Positions 27,201 to 37,479 of a stretch of DNA of 64,000 nt are shown piece after piece. The position numbers and the translations under genes are program-made. Every line of letters begins with the position of its first letter. Positions within the stretch are counted from its first letter, which is position 1. The DNA is from Toxoplasma gondii ME49. Its lineage: Eukaryota; Apicomplexa; Conoidasida; Eucoccidiorida; Sarcocystidae. The stretch is from NCBI RefSeq assembly GCF_000006565.2, contig NC_031478.1:603874-667873 (forward strand), given 5' to 3'. The notes below the pieces were generated by a model, which saw nothing but the letters and a program-made list of their open reading frames with translations, was not told the origin of the DNA and ran no database searches.

Positions 27201-30200
27201 CTCTCACGCACTATCGACCCTTCACCGCCTTCGAAGCGGCCCAGGAGCTCCGAGAAGGGGAGTGGAAGGCTATCTGGCGGCTCTGGAGTCTCCGGGGCTG
27301 GGTGACGCATGTGAAGCAGCCGCTGCCTCACCATCTGCTGCCTCCTCGAGCCAGGTCCGCGTCGTCAACTGCTTGCGCGAAGAGCCGAGTCCGAGCGGGA
27401 GGACGAGGCGAACACGAAGATGCGAAGGACGAAGAGAGAGTCGCCGACAAAGGGGAGAAGCGAGACGCAGGCATCACACGCAAGTCGCCTCTGCATGCGC
27501 TGCTTGCGGCGAAATGCAGACGATCCTTCGCCCTCAGCGCGTAAGTCTAAAGGCGAAAGAAGAGACAACTGCTCATGGAAGAGAGAACCACAGTGGAAAC
27601 AGAGACAGAAGGAAAGAGGGAGAAGGAAGAAGAAGGCCAGAGAGAGACGACCCTTGGGCAAAGGAGAGAAAAGAAGAGGGGATACGAACTGAAAAAAAAG
27701 AAACAGGGGGAGGACGGACGTAAACACAGCCACGGTCCGTGACTGGTTTCAGAGCTTTCCACTCGAAGGGCCGTCTGGCGAACTCTTCACAAATGCAATC
27801 GTTTTCTGTAGCGACGTACACAATTATACACGCATGTCCATGGGTCTATATGAACGGATGATTGATCGGTAGAAAGACAGATGAATAGAGGTAGATTTCT
27901 CGTATAGATAGATATTTAGCTGTAGATATATCTAGGTATATATTGAGAGAGAGAGCCAGATTGGCAGATAGAGAGATAGAGAGATAGAGCGACATCGACC
28001 AATTGACAGATGACAGATCGCTGTATAAATGACGGGAAAGTATTGAAGAAGTACGACTTGGGACGTGTATATATATATATATATATGGCAGTATATGTGA
28101 GAATGAAAAGTGCATGTACCTTTTTGCTGCGACGCCAGACGGTCAAGTCTTCTGACGTGCGGAGTGCGTGGGCGTCCGCGGCCGCCCAGTGGCTCGCGAG
28201 TTTCAATTCCGAAGACCGCACAAGAGTCTTCGGTGTTTGATTTCAAATTGTGTCTTCTCTCAGCGGTGCTCGGGCAGCGCTGTTTGGCAAGCTGCGCGGC
28301 CTCAGATCTCTCTCGGCATGCTGTCACGCAATCCTGGAGCAAAGGGAGTCGTTCGAGTCTTGTGAAGGAGACAGTGACAAGCAGAGCCTCAGCACCGTCC
28401 CGTTGTCGGACTCACCGCAGTCGCCCCGCAGCGCGTCGCCAGGTGTCTCTTCGCGAGGGGACAGAAGGGCGCTCGACTCGGACGACGCGAGCGACACACG
28501 AGAAGCGAGGGAGGGAGGGAACGTCGAGAACCACTCACAAGATCCAACCGAAGAGGTAGCACAAGACGCAGCAGAGGCTCTCGCGGAAGAGACGACGCGG
28601 GCGACAGCAGCGGAGAAAGCACGCGAGTCAAGAGAGAGAGCGCCGAGAAAGCGAGAAAGGGAAGCGGTCGCGGAGGCCGAGGGCATCCCTCCGTCCGCTG
28701 CTCCAGGAGAAACGAAGGATGTCTCGTCTTGTGGCATTTCTTGGCGAGAAATCAGCAGCGCATCTCTGGGCGTCTCTCCGGCCTCCGCGCTGATTCTCTT
28801 GGAGCGCATGGCGCAGGAGGATCTTCTTCTTCTTCCCGGTTGGGAAGCAGACGGCGAAGGCGTATCTCCGTTGCAGACGCGCGTGTACGGAGGCCCAGGA
28901 GACGAACAGTCAGACGCTGACGCTGCCGACGAGAGAGGCGACCCTGTTGAGCAGTACTGCGCGCGAGTCTGTGGGATGCTGGGTGCTCCGAAGACAGGCC
29001 GGAGAGCTGCGGGAGAGTCGCCAGTCCAAGGCGACGGCACCGGAGGAGAACCAGCTTCCCAAGAAGGACAGAGGCCTCAGAGAGAACCGGGTCAAGCAGA
29101 CCCAGTTTCGCTTGGAGACACCCGAGGGTCTCCCGTTACAGACGCGGCAGAGAGCACGAAAAAAGCGCTGAGGCCAGAAGGCCAAGACGAGCAGGAGGTA
29201 GGCAAGCAGCTGTGGTGGGGACGGAGTGTTCAGAAAAGCGGACTTCAAAGAAGATTCTGCAAAGCATGCAACCGCCGCACTGTCGAGTTGTGTGCTGTTT
29301 CACTTATTCGTCGGCACGCGCGAGCAAAGGGCTGGTTGTCTATCGACACAGAAACGCAGAAAACGGAACCATCGTTGCATGCGTCTCGAGGCTGGTGTTC
29401 CTCTCTAAGGAAACTGGCGCTGTCTGTTTTTCGGTGACCCTCTCATTTCCCTCGAGACACAAGTCAGCTCTCTTCCTTCAACAGTTACTGAGTCCTCATA
29501 TGCAGGCGCAACTGTCGCACGCAAGGTAGGGGCAGGGCCTGGGACCAGTGAACGCGGGGGTTCAACCAGTTGGCGAGAGGGACAAGTTGGAGAGGCATCG
29601 ATCGGGAGACCGATGAGTCGCCGGCCAACGTGTCAAAGTGGCAGAAATGGTAATAACGGTTTCCGCAGGTGAACGAAACAATTTTTGTGTATTCGGCGAA
29701 CAGACTGTCGACAGAACTAAGCCGAACCGCAGAGTGGGAGATTCCCCCTGTTTGTTCCAGATTCGCAGGGTCCGATGAATCCGTTTCAGCAGTGGGATAT
29801 GCATTTGCTTGGTTTTTTTCTTGCTTTTCAGCCTCTCGCGGACGAAGCAGCTGACGAAGAAGCGGCAGACGCTGAAGGACTTCTGGACGATGTACGTGTG
29901 CAGCGCGGGGAGTTTATTCCTTGTCCCAGACAAAGGCGGCGAAGAAACATGTTCTCGTCTTTGGGCCGCATAGGGATTGAACGCTTCTGGAACAGACAGC
30001 TGTGCCTTCTCGCGGCCTCGCGCCGATTCACTGGAGCTCTCTGACGCACGTTTCTTTTCTCCTCCTAGTTTTCTGGAACTTTCGCAACAGTGTCTCACGT
30101 GACTCAGGTGACACCGGCAGTTTATGTGACTTCCGCAGAAGGCCATTGTTTCTTCTTGTATTCTTGGAGTTTTGGGTTTCCCTTGAGGTCGTTCTGCGTT

Positions 30201-33200
30201 TTGGAGTTTCACTGTGTTTTCCCTGGCGTCTTCTCTCGACTCTCCAATGCTCCGCTCGCGGCGAATATTCTTCGCACGCATGTATTCTCTTCGCATAGTT
30301 TTGCTTTGTCTTTTTATCCCCGTTTCCTCTGATTGCTTCTGCACTGGGCTCGCAGTCCAAACCCTTTTACCCCCCATGCCAATTCTGTTCTCCGCCTTTC
30401 GCGCGTTGCGTTTTTTATGGCGTATTCCCTGTGCGTCACCGCTGTTCCACCGCTGCTTCTTCTGCGTTTCTTCTGCCGTTCCACCCCGCCAGATATCTCA
30501 TTCCACATTTCGTTCCCGTCCACTGTGTCTTCTGGTGTTTACGCCCCTCTCTCTGCTTTGTCTTTTCTCACAGGAAGACCTGGACAGGAGTCTCTTGCGT
30601 CTTTTACTCGAAGGCACAGACGCGCCCTCAGGCGCGGCGCTGCCGTCCCACGGAGACGCTCCAACGGCATCTGCGGAGACGTCGGCCCTCTTTTCTTCTT
30701 CTTTCTTGGGTGTCGATGGCGACGACGACGACGAAAAAGCTAGAGACGAGGAACAAGAGCAAGGCGACCGCGCCGCTTCCCTCGCGGCTCGCATCGTCGA
30801 AGGAGGCGTCACAACTCACTTGCTGCGTTTGACGCGTGGCGTGCCGCGCCTCGCAAGTCTGCGCATGCAGTCGCTGCGCATGCAGCCTAACAGATGTTCC
30901 TCTACGCCTCAGAGAGAGGAAGGAACGTCGAGGGTGTCTCCGAACCTAGATCGCGTGTCTCTCACTTCCTCCGCATCGGAGGCAAGGCTTTCTGAAGGAG
31001 CCAGCGCGACGGAGAGAAGACGCGAGTTTCACAGGCTTCCCCAAAGCAAGGCTCCAGACTCTACATGCGCGAGTCTTGGGCAGGTTCGTGGTTTTTCTTC
31101 GCTGTCGCGCCGGCCTCCTGTTTGTTCTTCGGCGAGTTCGCCTCTCCCACCCCCGGGGTTCCATTTGGTCGATGGTTTTCTCGGCGCAGCTAGCGAACAA
31201 GACGCCGTCGATCCTTCCATGTTTCCTCCCGCTTTCTGTCGCGGGTCTTCAGCATTTGCAGCTTGGGCTCACTTTGTTCTCGCCGCGTCTGGCGGCGCCA
31301 GTTTCGGAGACAGTGTCGGAGACTCTTCGTCGAGGGTGGTGTGCGACGCGCGAAACGAAAACGCTTCGCGAAACATCTCCGGAGCTCCCGTGCTGGAAGC
31401 TGGCAGTGGCGGGTTTCCGCTCTGCTTGCCAGAGTTCGACGAAGACCGCAAATGGGACTGGTGGCGAGACGCAGCGACCACGTTGCGACTGCATGCAAGT
31501 CCAGTGTATTCGCCGCATCTCTTTCAGGTGCATTCGGAAAAACCGTCTCCGAACACCAACGAAAGACAGGGAGACCTGACCGCCGATGGAGGCAGCGTGA
31601 AAGCATCGGCCGCGACAAGCAGGCGAAACGCAAACAGCCAGAACCCCACGCTTGTCGCAAGGCTGTCTCTGACGGACACAGAGGTCCTGGAGTCTGCCAG
31701 TTTGAGAAGAGAAGAACAGGGTCATCCCGAAGGCCCCACAGGAGACGTAGGAGCCGTCCCAGAGACCCGAGTGCATGCGCGCGCGCGAAACGCGGGGGCG
31801 TGGGCGGGCGCGGCCGAGCCGGAACCGCAGAGTCTCTTTTTGAAATGTGACAGGTGCCCGCATGAGAGCAGACATGAAGAGGGTGAACCTGGAGGTGAAG
31901 ACGAAGACGAGCGGAGCGGAGGAAGAGCGACCGAGGCAGGCGAGACCTCGTCGGTGAGCCGGGGAGCTCGCGTGAGCTTCATTCACGAATTCTCCGTTCC
32001 GTCACAAGGCCCTGTTCTGGACGAGGAGGCATGGCAGGTGTTCTTCAATTCCTCGGGGCCGGAGGCGGGAGACGGAGAGGACGAAAGGAAATCACGAAAG
32101 TGCAAGAGAAAGGGAAGACAAACCGCGTCTTCTGTGGCCGCGGAGCGATTCGCAGCGACGGAGGCAAGCAGATCGGAAGCCGGGCGAACGACGATGCAAG
32201 ATGCATGCATCAAGTGCGGGATCAGAGCGCTGCATGCGCTAGCTGTCCGCCTCTTGACGCGTCAAGCTCTCCTCCCGATTCTTCCGAATCCGCTGCCTTC
32301 AGATGGTGCCCGCCTCCTCCTTAAGGCACTGGAGAGCGAAGAGGAAAGCAAAGAATGGAACCGCGAGGGCGCAAATGGCACGGATGGTCCCGAACCGAGA
32401 GGGGGGAGTGCATGCCGCGCGCAGGTCATGGGTGGAGAAGAGACGAATCTGGGAGGCTTAAAGTCGAAGAACGCACGCGGAAAGAGGAATAAGAAGGGCA
32501 ATCTGTTTCCGGAAGAAACAGGGCCGACGCCTTCGTCTACGAACTGTCACGCGTCTCGTCTCTCTTCTTCTGCATCTTTCGAGTGTTGCTGTTGTTGTCT
32601 ATGTTCACCGCCACCTTCGTCTCAAGCTCTCGCCGTTCTTCTTCCTCTCCTCAAACTTACCACCTTCGTTCTGGCCTGCACAGCCTCGACCAAGGCCGAC
32701 GGCATGCCTGCATGCACCGCGTTCCAGTTATTTCTCGACCCGACAAAGCGAGACGCTGTTCTCAAGGAACCGGCTTTCTTGCAGTTTCTCCGCTCATCCG
32801 GATCCCCTCTGCAGGGTGCCACTACCTTTGTTTCTTCCTCTTCTGCCCATCCCTCTTCTTCTTCGCCTCCCTCGTCTGCTCACTCCGCTTCCCGTTCCTC
32901 TTCTTCGTCCTCGCTCCGCACACGCTGTGGTTCGTCTGGGGAAGCAGTAGAAGGCACTGCGTACCGGGCACACGGCGGAGACAACGCGTTGGCGGATCTT
33001 GTGGAGAGCCTTCGTCCTGCTGCGGAAGCGCTGAGAGGGCGGACGGAGGAGTCCGAGGCAGAGACGGAAGGAAGCCGAGACATCCGAGCCAGCAGGCATC
33101 AGGACGTCGTGCCTGCAGCGACGGCAGTGAGCGAAGCGAGTAGAAGACGCGAAGAAAAGCCGGAGACAAAACGTGAGGACGACGCCAACACTGGAGCCGA

Positions 33201-35505
33201 GGAAGACCTTTTGAGTGCCGCGGTGGGACAGGCATTTCTTCTGCTTGTTTCTCTTCTCCAGTCGCTCAGATTTCTTGTCGTTGTCCCCGGCGCCCACGAC
33301 TGGCATCTGGTCGACGCTCAAGAAGCCGCGAGGCGCTACTGTGTCCGCCGTTTAGAGGTCATCGAGGACCATGTCGGAAAGCTGAAGGCCGTGACCGGCG
33401 ATGGAGAAGAAGGACGAAACGAAGAGAACACAGTGTCAGAGGAGACATCGTCTGGAGAAAGCGGAGGTGTTGGACGGACTGCACGGCTTGTCGCCTCTTC
33501 TTCCTCTTCGTCCTCTACTCCTTCACGAGACAGACCAGTGCTGAGTTGCGGCGTTTCAGAGCCTTCTCCCTCTCGCCAAAGGCCGTTCTTGCCTGCATTC
33601 GTGAAATCTTCTTCCGTTCTTGCAGGTGTCTCCCCGCTCATTCACGAAGTGTGGGGCGAGGCCTCTGTGGACCTCCTCGAGTCCAGCCGCCGGCTGGGGG
33701 GGTCAGCGCAGGTCTGCAGACAGGGATCATTACGGAAGGTGCGTGAGAAGGCGACTGACACGGAGCTTCGAGCTTCAATTCCAAACGAGTGTGAAGAGAA
33801 AAATGCCCCCTCTGTTTCGCCGGCCCTTAGCGCAGTTCGTGGAAAGCCTCTCCTTCGCATCTCTTGCGTCACACGTATCGCGCAGCGTTTCTTCGCTCGC
33901 GCTTTCTTCGAACAAAGACACAGTTGGGCGGCAAGAGGTCTGATCCCCGCGCAGGGGGAGACGACGATGAGAAACGGACGTCTTTCCTTTGTGCCACACA
34001 ACAGCTTCTCGCAAAGAGACAGGGGAGACAGCGTATTGAATGCGTCTCGGCACAGAATGTCGAACTTGGACAGTCTCGAAGAAAGAGACAGAAATCAAAC
34101 TGCAGGGGCAGCAAACGCATGTAGAGAAATTCGCGGTGAAGAGCCAGAGACGACGCAAGAACTCCGATCAGGAAAACTTGCTACCCTTCAGCGAGACATC
34201 GTCCCTGTGGCTCCCTGGCTTCGCCTGGATGGCCGCGTGCATGCATCGCTACTTCAGCTTCTCGCTCTCAGGTGCTGGAGTCTCCTTACAAGCAAGCCTG
34301 GAAGCTCAGCAACAGAGGTGAGGTCACGGACTCAGTCGGGGGATTGCGAAGCCTTGAAAAAACCTGGCGCAAAAAGCATTCATTGAAGTGCTTCCCAATA
34401 CCAAAGAAACACGCGCGGTCGCGCGGTGGCCTCCAGTCGCTTGAAGCCCCAGTGATGTATGTATGTATGTATGTATGTATATATATATATATATAGTGTA
34501 CCCTGTATGTACCTCGTTATATAGGTAGGCCTACCTTTGATTTGGGTCAAGCGCTTGCCGTTGCTACTAACGTCTATGTTTTTGTATGGGTTGCTTCGAC
34601 AAAGACGAGAAGGAGCCACGATTCCAGCTTCCTAGGTGTAGGGTTGTGTAGAGATGTCTGTCTCTCTCTAAGATGTACGAGACATCAGCTCAATCTGTCT
34701 GGTGGGCAGCATCAATTATTGTGACTGCATATATATATATATATTCATTTTTCTTTTTCGAGGGTGCAACATGGGCTTTACTTTAGTGTTTTTCACTTTC
34801 TCCCTGGAATTGGTTTCTGTTTGATTGTAGGTGAAGGACATGTTGGCAATATTGGATCTCGCAGACGTCTCTTTCCTTCTTCAATCGTGGACACGGGATG
34901 GCCTTCTTCGGTGTGCTTCCCTCCAACCTCCTCGTCGATCTTCCGCATCTCCTTCTGTCCGGACTTCAGCGTCTTTTGTGTCTTCTTGCCTTTCCGGTGT
35001 CTCCGGTCCGCCCCCTGTCTCTTCGCTTTTGCCCGAATCCGACACACCCACAAGGCTGGACATTTCGGCTCTCTCCGCCAGCCCCGCGCTTGGCGACCCC
35101 CCCGGCGACCGCATACAGACGGAGCCTGAGACGAAGCGAAGGTGTCATGGGCATTCTTTGTCTTTCAGGAAGAAACGAGGCGAGGAGTCGGGAGAGGAGG
35201 CAGCAGCAGACGGCAGTGAAAGAGAGCTTTTGTTCGGTGCCCTGAAAGCAACCTCAGACGCAAAGTGCAGCAGGGCAACAGCAAACTGGCCCGTGTCTCG
35301 TCGCTCGGAGACACATGTAGAACAGATGAACGAAACGATAGACAGAACAGGAAGACGTCAGAAGCTGTCGTCTCTGTCGACCCTCAGCCGCGTTACAGAG
35401 AAGGCGCAGATTCTTGCCTTGTATGCCAAGACGCTCTACTTCCCCGAGCGAGCAGAAGATGTTTTGCCGGAGTTCCGCGACTTACTGCTGCCTCATTCCC
35501 TCTGA
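5122..35505 (+). CDS. GTF3C1: TFIIIC largest subunit, B-block-binding protein (GTF3C1 / Tfc3 homologue), about 30 exons
   Basis: In characterised eukaryotes this protein binds the B box of tRNA genes within nuclear TFIIIC and helps recruit TFIIIB and Pol III. Exons read with confidence: 5122-5337, 5925-6039, 6661-7395, 8160-8521, 9425-9714, 10402-10617, 11131-11266, 11663-12816, 13219-13468, 14028-14108, 14450(or 14594)-14803, 15758-15880, 16934-17004, 17485-17710, 19590-19880, 20521-20607, 20959-21096, 22179 to about 22680, 22949-23040, 23368-23555, 23827-23971, 24534-24826, 25322-25431, 26036-26327, 27131-27540, 28264-29197, 29833-29892, 30574-34317, 34831-35505. Human landmarks appear in order: RYAGHWQYQLATDL (B-block domain), AKQFRRLYQKL, ARYIGTDNKRAGKIF, VMVRLKCLHQFLLQLL, AFSKRNWKGQILLTPYL and VNYRAFNNYR, with the C-terminal winged helix last. 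The start may be M at 5122 or 5200; homology begins at 5200. Exons between 15 and 19 kb are incomplete and one or two may be wrong. Confidence 0.92.
6661..7395 (+). other. TFIIIC exon 3: low-complexity linker with a poly-serine run
   Basis: Exon 3 begins after a GCGCAG acceptor. The phase-1 G left by exon 2 makes DVQASRLEWRHPLVPP. An imperfect (TCT/TCG)n tract at about 6798-6865 encodes some 20 Ser and Leu residues. A highly charged Arg/Lys/Glu linker follows. The exon ends in LPMVVLQAITKRRYAG at a GTGAGA donor, phase 1. The last 40 residues are conserved (human YCILERLGRSRWQG); the linker has no counterpart I recognise. Confidence 0.85.
8022..8072. repeat. (TA)n microsatellite in TFIIIC intron 3
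   Basis: About 50 bases of near-perfect TA repeat, broken once by TGCACA. They lie roughly 90 bases before the acceptor of the B-block exon. Confidence 0.9.
8160..8521 (+). other. TFIIIC exon 4: B-block-binding winged helix
   Basis: The exon reads HWQYQLATDLGMPPKT, VFHHLKPLYRQALVTHMQ. It aligns with human ELQRDLHTTAFKVDAGK and LHYHRKILNKNGLITMQ, the core of the Pfam B-block_TFIIIC family. Phase 1 joins cleanly to exon 3 (RYAG-HWQ). It continues through an LHHLLPLEHQVVEML helix and ends TTSER at GTACGC, phase 0. Confidence 0.92.
9425..10617 (+). other. TFIIIC exons 5-6: second winged helix and acidic linker
   Basis: Exon 5 (9425-9714) contains AKQFRRLYQKLRGELMRAGRV, matching human [20 protein letters not shown]. 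It ends in phase 2 and joins exon 6 (10402-10617) as KNSRSSMALSKVKQEPG. That exon becomes a Glu/Asp-rich linker ending YEDEMIC, phase 2. Frame is kept across both junctions. Confidence 0.85.
11131..12816 (+). other. TFIIIC exons 7-8: third winged helix plus a long disordered insert
   Basis: Exon 7 (11131-11266) reads DQVVMLLEASGAAGLLSIQV then ARYIGTDNKRAGKIFA. Exon 8 (11663-12816) opens ELERRKRVWKVAERRGRC, with FMYRYFASS next. Human counterparts are [34 protein letters not shown] and TTKYISCVFAEE. About 300 residues of Ser/Pro/Ala/Glu-rich sequence follow. The exon ends in another helix, TPQFERRLRLFIAHLQTEGC. The intron 11267-11662 carries (TA)n and (TCTG)n/(TCTC)n runs. Confidence 0.88.
11406..11530. 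repeat. (TA)n followed by degenerate (TCTG/TCTC)n
   Basis: A TA run passes into a long TCTGTC/TCTCTC/TATC array within the intron before exon 11663. The array may serve as an extended polypyrimidine tract. Confidence 0.8.
13219..14803 (+). other. TFIIIC exons 9-11, with a probable GC-AG intron
   Basis: Exon 9 (13219-13468) joins in phase 2 as RKTVQRMAAVAMQIEPRV and ends RRVTEM. Exon 10 (14028-14108) reads ISARRIEGCRLAVQRNERLL then SGLRDQQ. No GT donor lies at a sensible place after it, but CAG|GCAAGC at 14108/14109 fits a GC-type donor. Exon 11 ends VSPVLHVVAK at 14803 before GTGAGT. Its acceptor is either 14449 (TCAACAG) or 14593 (GTGCCAG); both keep phase 0. The second would remove an odd Cys-rich stretch. 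Confidence 0.65.
13819..13842. repeat. (TA)n microsatellite, TFIIIC intron
   Basis: A short uninterrupted AT repeat between exons 9 and 10, followed by GTGTGTGT. Confidence 0.85.
15540..19560 (+). other. TFIIIC middle exons, incompletely resolved
   Basis: Pieces read here: VMVRLKCLHQFLLQLL (15758-15880; human MPRLRVVHMFLWYLIYG); VFDDLSYFKFP (about 16345-16380; human YVDDASWMRYIPP); FLEKGMTIAFMLRKMPLEIF (16934-17004; human LVSDILLCLPLSIF); IGCGYRVQFLDKQLSAPQ and on through VLSSRQLHLKRQRQQPP (17485 to about 17710; human QVSYKVDNLEEFLNDP and LYKRRYIF). A probable exon near 18,160-18,340 contains EEMVFVVVRKRGTRVT (human QVFIFLKKNAVIVDTT). Another may lie at 18,765-18,970. Joins between 15880 and 16934, and between 17710 and 19590, are not settled by phase. 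Confidence 0.55.
17791..17848. repeat. Intronic relative of the 52.4-kb repeat
   Basis: Shares TGTTTACCGGATCCAAG, then after about 30 diverged bases GAACACTCAG, with 52389-52443, same orientation. It lies just after the exon ending near 17710. Confidence 0.45.
19590..21096 (+). other. TFIIIC exons 19590-19880, 20521-20607 and 20959-21096
   Basis: All junctions are phase 0. The first exon contains PGAFEAFWEELQSEVARWIH (human MQDVENYWFDLQCVCLN). The second contains AFSKRNWKGQILLTPYLR (human YGHLKRNWIWTSYIINQ) and ends at an unusual GTCCGT donor. The third reads AELDAFAEIILDRYREAGGE and ends RLRIPTD at GTAAGA. Exon order agrees with the human protein. Confidence 0.8.
19988..20028. repeat. Intronic relative of the 52.2-kb repeat
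   Basis: 32 of 41 bases match 52201-52241 without gaps, same orientation. It lies in the intron 19881-20520. Confidence 0.45.
22179..22690 (+). other. TFIIIC exon containing a C2H2 zinc finger
   Basis: The exon starts VVLRFLLRLFETRGGVGCG in phase 0 after TTCCTCAG. An Arg/Glu/Asp-rich linker leads to a classical finger at 22503-22568: CHLCGCLYSLIRALKHHYEK then IH, spacing C-X2-C-X12-H-X4-H. LPWEKEKYARFKYRE follows. The 3' end is uncertain; the next exon (22949) needs a phase-2 donor, and GT sites lie between about 22,624 and 22,690. I know of no C2H2 finger at this place in human or yeast TFIIIC subunits. Confidence 0.75.
23180..23209. repeat. (TA)n microsatellite, TFIIIC intron
   Basis: An uninterrupted AT run of about 30 bases lies in the intron 23041-23367. 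A similar but broken run lies at 21463-21491, upstream of the zinc-finger exon. Confidence 0.85.
23745..23800. repeat. (TA)n/(GATA)n microsatellite, TFIIIC intron
   Basis: TA repeats pass into GATA repeats just before the acceptor at 23826. Confidence 0.85.
24242..24310. repeat. (TA)n-(GATATA)n compound microsatellite
   Basis: TA repeats followed by five GATATA-like units. A run of 13 C lies a little downstream at 24459-24471. Both are in the unresolved interval before exon 24534. Confidence 0.85.
27131..29892 (+). other. TFIIIC exons 27131-27540, 28264-29197 and 29833-29892: C-terminal half winged helices
   Basis: Exon 27131-27540 contains TVLKMLLLTPLTHYRPFTAF, then EAAQELREGEWKAIW and RGWVTHVK, a winged-helix pattern. 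Phase 2 carries GC into exon 28264-29197, giving A-GARAALFGKLRGLRSLSACC. After a Glu/Arg/Ala-rich linker comes another helix pair, ISWREISSASLGVSPASALI and LLERMAQEDLLLLPG. Exon 29833-29892 is a 20-residue acidic piece (PLADEAADEEAADAEG). The intron 27541-28263 is filled with (GATA)n-like and (TA)n repeats. Confidence 0.85.
27850..28088. repeat. Degenerate (GATA)n array and (TA)n run in a TFIIIC intron
   Basis: GATAGATA-like and AGAGATAG-like units alternate over about 150 bases. A clean (TA)n follows at about 28068-28086. Confidence 0.8.
30574..35505 (+). other. TFIIIC last two exons: giant 3.7-kb linker exon and C-terminal winged helix
   Basis: Exon 30574-34317 (1,248 codons, one frame, no stop) starts EDLDRSLLRLLLEG after CTCACAG. 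It is mostly Ser/Glu/Arg-rich with local conserved-looking helices, and ends APWLRLDGRVHASLLQLLAL then SATE. The last exon, 34831-35505, opens VKDMLAILDLADVSFLLQ, RDGLLRC. Joined, this matches human PWRVVDGHLNLPVCKGMME and [20 protein letters not shown], LGCI, the very C-terminus. The stop is at 35503-35505 after LLLPHSL. Confidence 0.9.
34454..34495. repeat. (ATGT)n-(TA)n compound microsatellite in the last TFIIIC intron
   Basis: About six ATGT units run directly into a TA run. A second TA run is at about 34728-34745. Both lie in the intron 34318-34830. Confidence 0.9.
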
Positions 35506-37450
35506 AGAAGCGAAGATGTAAATCCGAGCCAAACGGAAAAAGAAAAGACCCACAGAAAGTACGGAAAATCCAGGGTGACCGGCAGGCAGTGAAACCGGAT
35601 CTCATCAGGTTTGACTGAACTACCAAGTGACTTCTGATGGTTCTTCCCTTGCGATTTATGAGCCACGAGGAACGGGCAGGTGGCATTTTTATTTCACGCA
35701 TGCGATTTGTCGATATATAGGCGTTCTACTGCTTGATTACATCCGGAGACCGTTCTCGTGTGTGCTGTCTATGTGTGTAACAATTACTCAGCATTCAATC
35801 GCTTCTGCCACTTTTGATGTTATCACTGGTTCCCTGCCTTCCGTTATTATGTCGCGCAGGTTCCCAGTCTTGCGTATTTGTCGTTCCTTGTCTATAGCAC
35901 TGGCAGAGCCTGTCGGATGTCTCGTTGCGTCTGCGCTGGTCTACTTTCTTCTTCCTTGCGGGTCATTTTATGCTTTCAGCTTGTGTTCAAAGCTGCTTGG
36001 CCGTTCTCTAAGTATTGGGGAAAAACGAATCCCGGCCTTTCACCAACAGCATTTCCTGCTGCCGCGAGAGTCGCTCCGAATCTCCAAACGTGGAGGCGCT
36101 TCGAGGCATTGGCCTAAGAAGCCCCTAGGTTTCCTTGAAACATGCCGTGGTGACTACGTCCGACACAACGCCACCTCCGCAGTCTACACAGTAGCGTTTG
36201 GATACAGCGTGATGCTCACTGCAATCATTGATTAACTGTGTTGAGGAAACCGAAGTCGCTAAAAGGGGTAGTCGTTACTAAGCGGCAAATAGTCTCGAAC
36301 ACTGAATCCATGAGCGTGAACGTTGTACTTGTGGTGCGTGTGTTGACACAACTTTGAATGGTAGATAGGGAAAAGCTGTCTCCTGACTCTTTTAACTCAG
36401 CTCACGTGTTACACCTGGCGGAGTACCTTCGTTCCTAACCGGGTTTTGTTAACTAGCAAGGGCGAAGCGAAACGGACGAAAGTTTGCAGGGACACAATAG
36501 AACCAGGAAACGAAATTGTTTAGGGGATATGTCTGCGGGGGCTTCCGTCTTCACCGGCATTCTGTGTTCACAACTGCAGCTTCGGTACCAGGACACCTGA
36601 TATGTGTCTGTGTCGAGTGCTCAAATCGATTTTCGACTCTCCTCAAGTCTGTAAAGGTGGCAAAGGGCAAGTCAGTCTACATTCCAGTGAATGCCGAAAC
36701 CTCTGATAGTTTTTTTGATTCCGCTGGTGGCCGGCGAAAACGGTGGAGCAATCTCTCCGAACGTGCGCGAATCACGTCTCGCCTTTTGCTGGCAGTCTGC
36801 CGCACTTGCAGTCAGATCTCTCGTAGGAAGAAACTGTTCATTGGTTTCCTTTGAAGAACACATCAGTGTGCTTGTGCATGGGAAAGGGCAAGGACGCTCT
36901 TATTTCCTCGGTTACATGTATCCGTGTACGCTTGACACAGCATCGTGGTGCTTGAAGTGTTTGTTGTTCTAAAGATGCCAGTACGATTGTGCTGGCATCA
37001 AGGATTCGCAAACGAGGAGCACACCGAAGAGAAACATCTGTGTGTGTCCGCCCTTCACGAGCCGAGTTATTTTCCGCACTGGCTCACAGTCACCAAGGAT
37101 GGCGCACGTAGGAAGTTGTTTTCCTTTTTCGCTTTCTTGCATATTTGGCGTGAGGCTCGATTGTGGCCTGCAAGAGAGATCAACTCCGCTTTCAAAACTC
37201 GGTTTGCTTGATTTGGGAGTTTGCTCTCCTCACAACAACTGAATTATCTTGTCCAAGCCAGTTTCTGTCTACATTTTCATCATGCAGCATCTCGGGGAAC
37301 GCCTCGGTGATACCCTCTCTATATTTCTTGGCGTGGGGCGAGCTGGCTGGTCAACGCCGCATCGACAGGGGTTCTCAACACGGTGTCCGGTGAACATTTT
37401 GTCAGTGTGTGTCTATAAAAAACGCATGTTCATCTTTATCTCTTTCCCCG
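35506..37450. other. TFIIIC 3' flank; no supported gene
   Basis: Short open frames only, with mixed composition and no family match. Bases 36516-36972 hold two overlapping frames (one starting MPKPLIVFLIPLVAGENG), but nothing ties them to a gene. The 3' UTR of the TFIIIC gene probably occupies the first few hundred bases. Confidence 0.5.
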
Positions 37451-37479
37451 CCTCCCCGTTGTCGAGTTTCTCTCGTTGA

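Noticed and set aside
28324..29040. Minus-strand frame of 238 codons
   Set aside because: Antisense of TFIIIC exon 28264-29197; composition is the reverse of a Glu/Arg/Ala linker.
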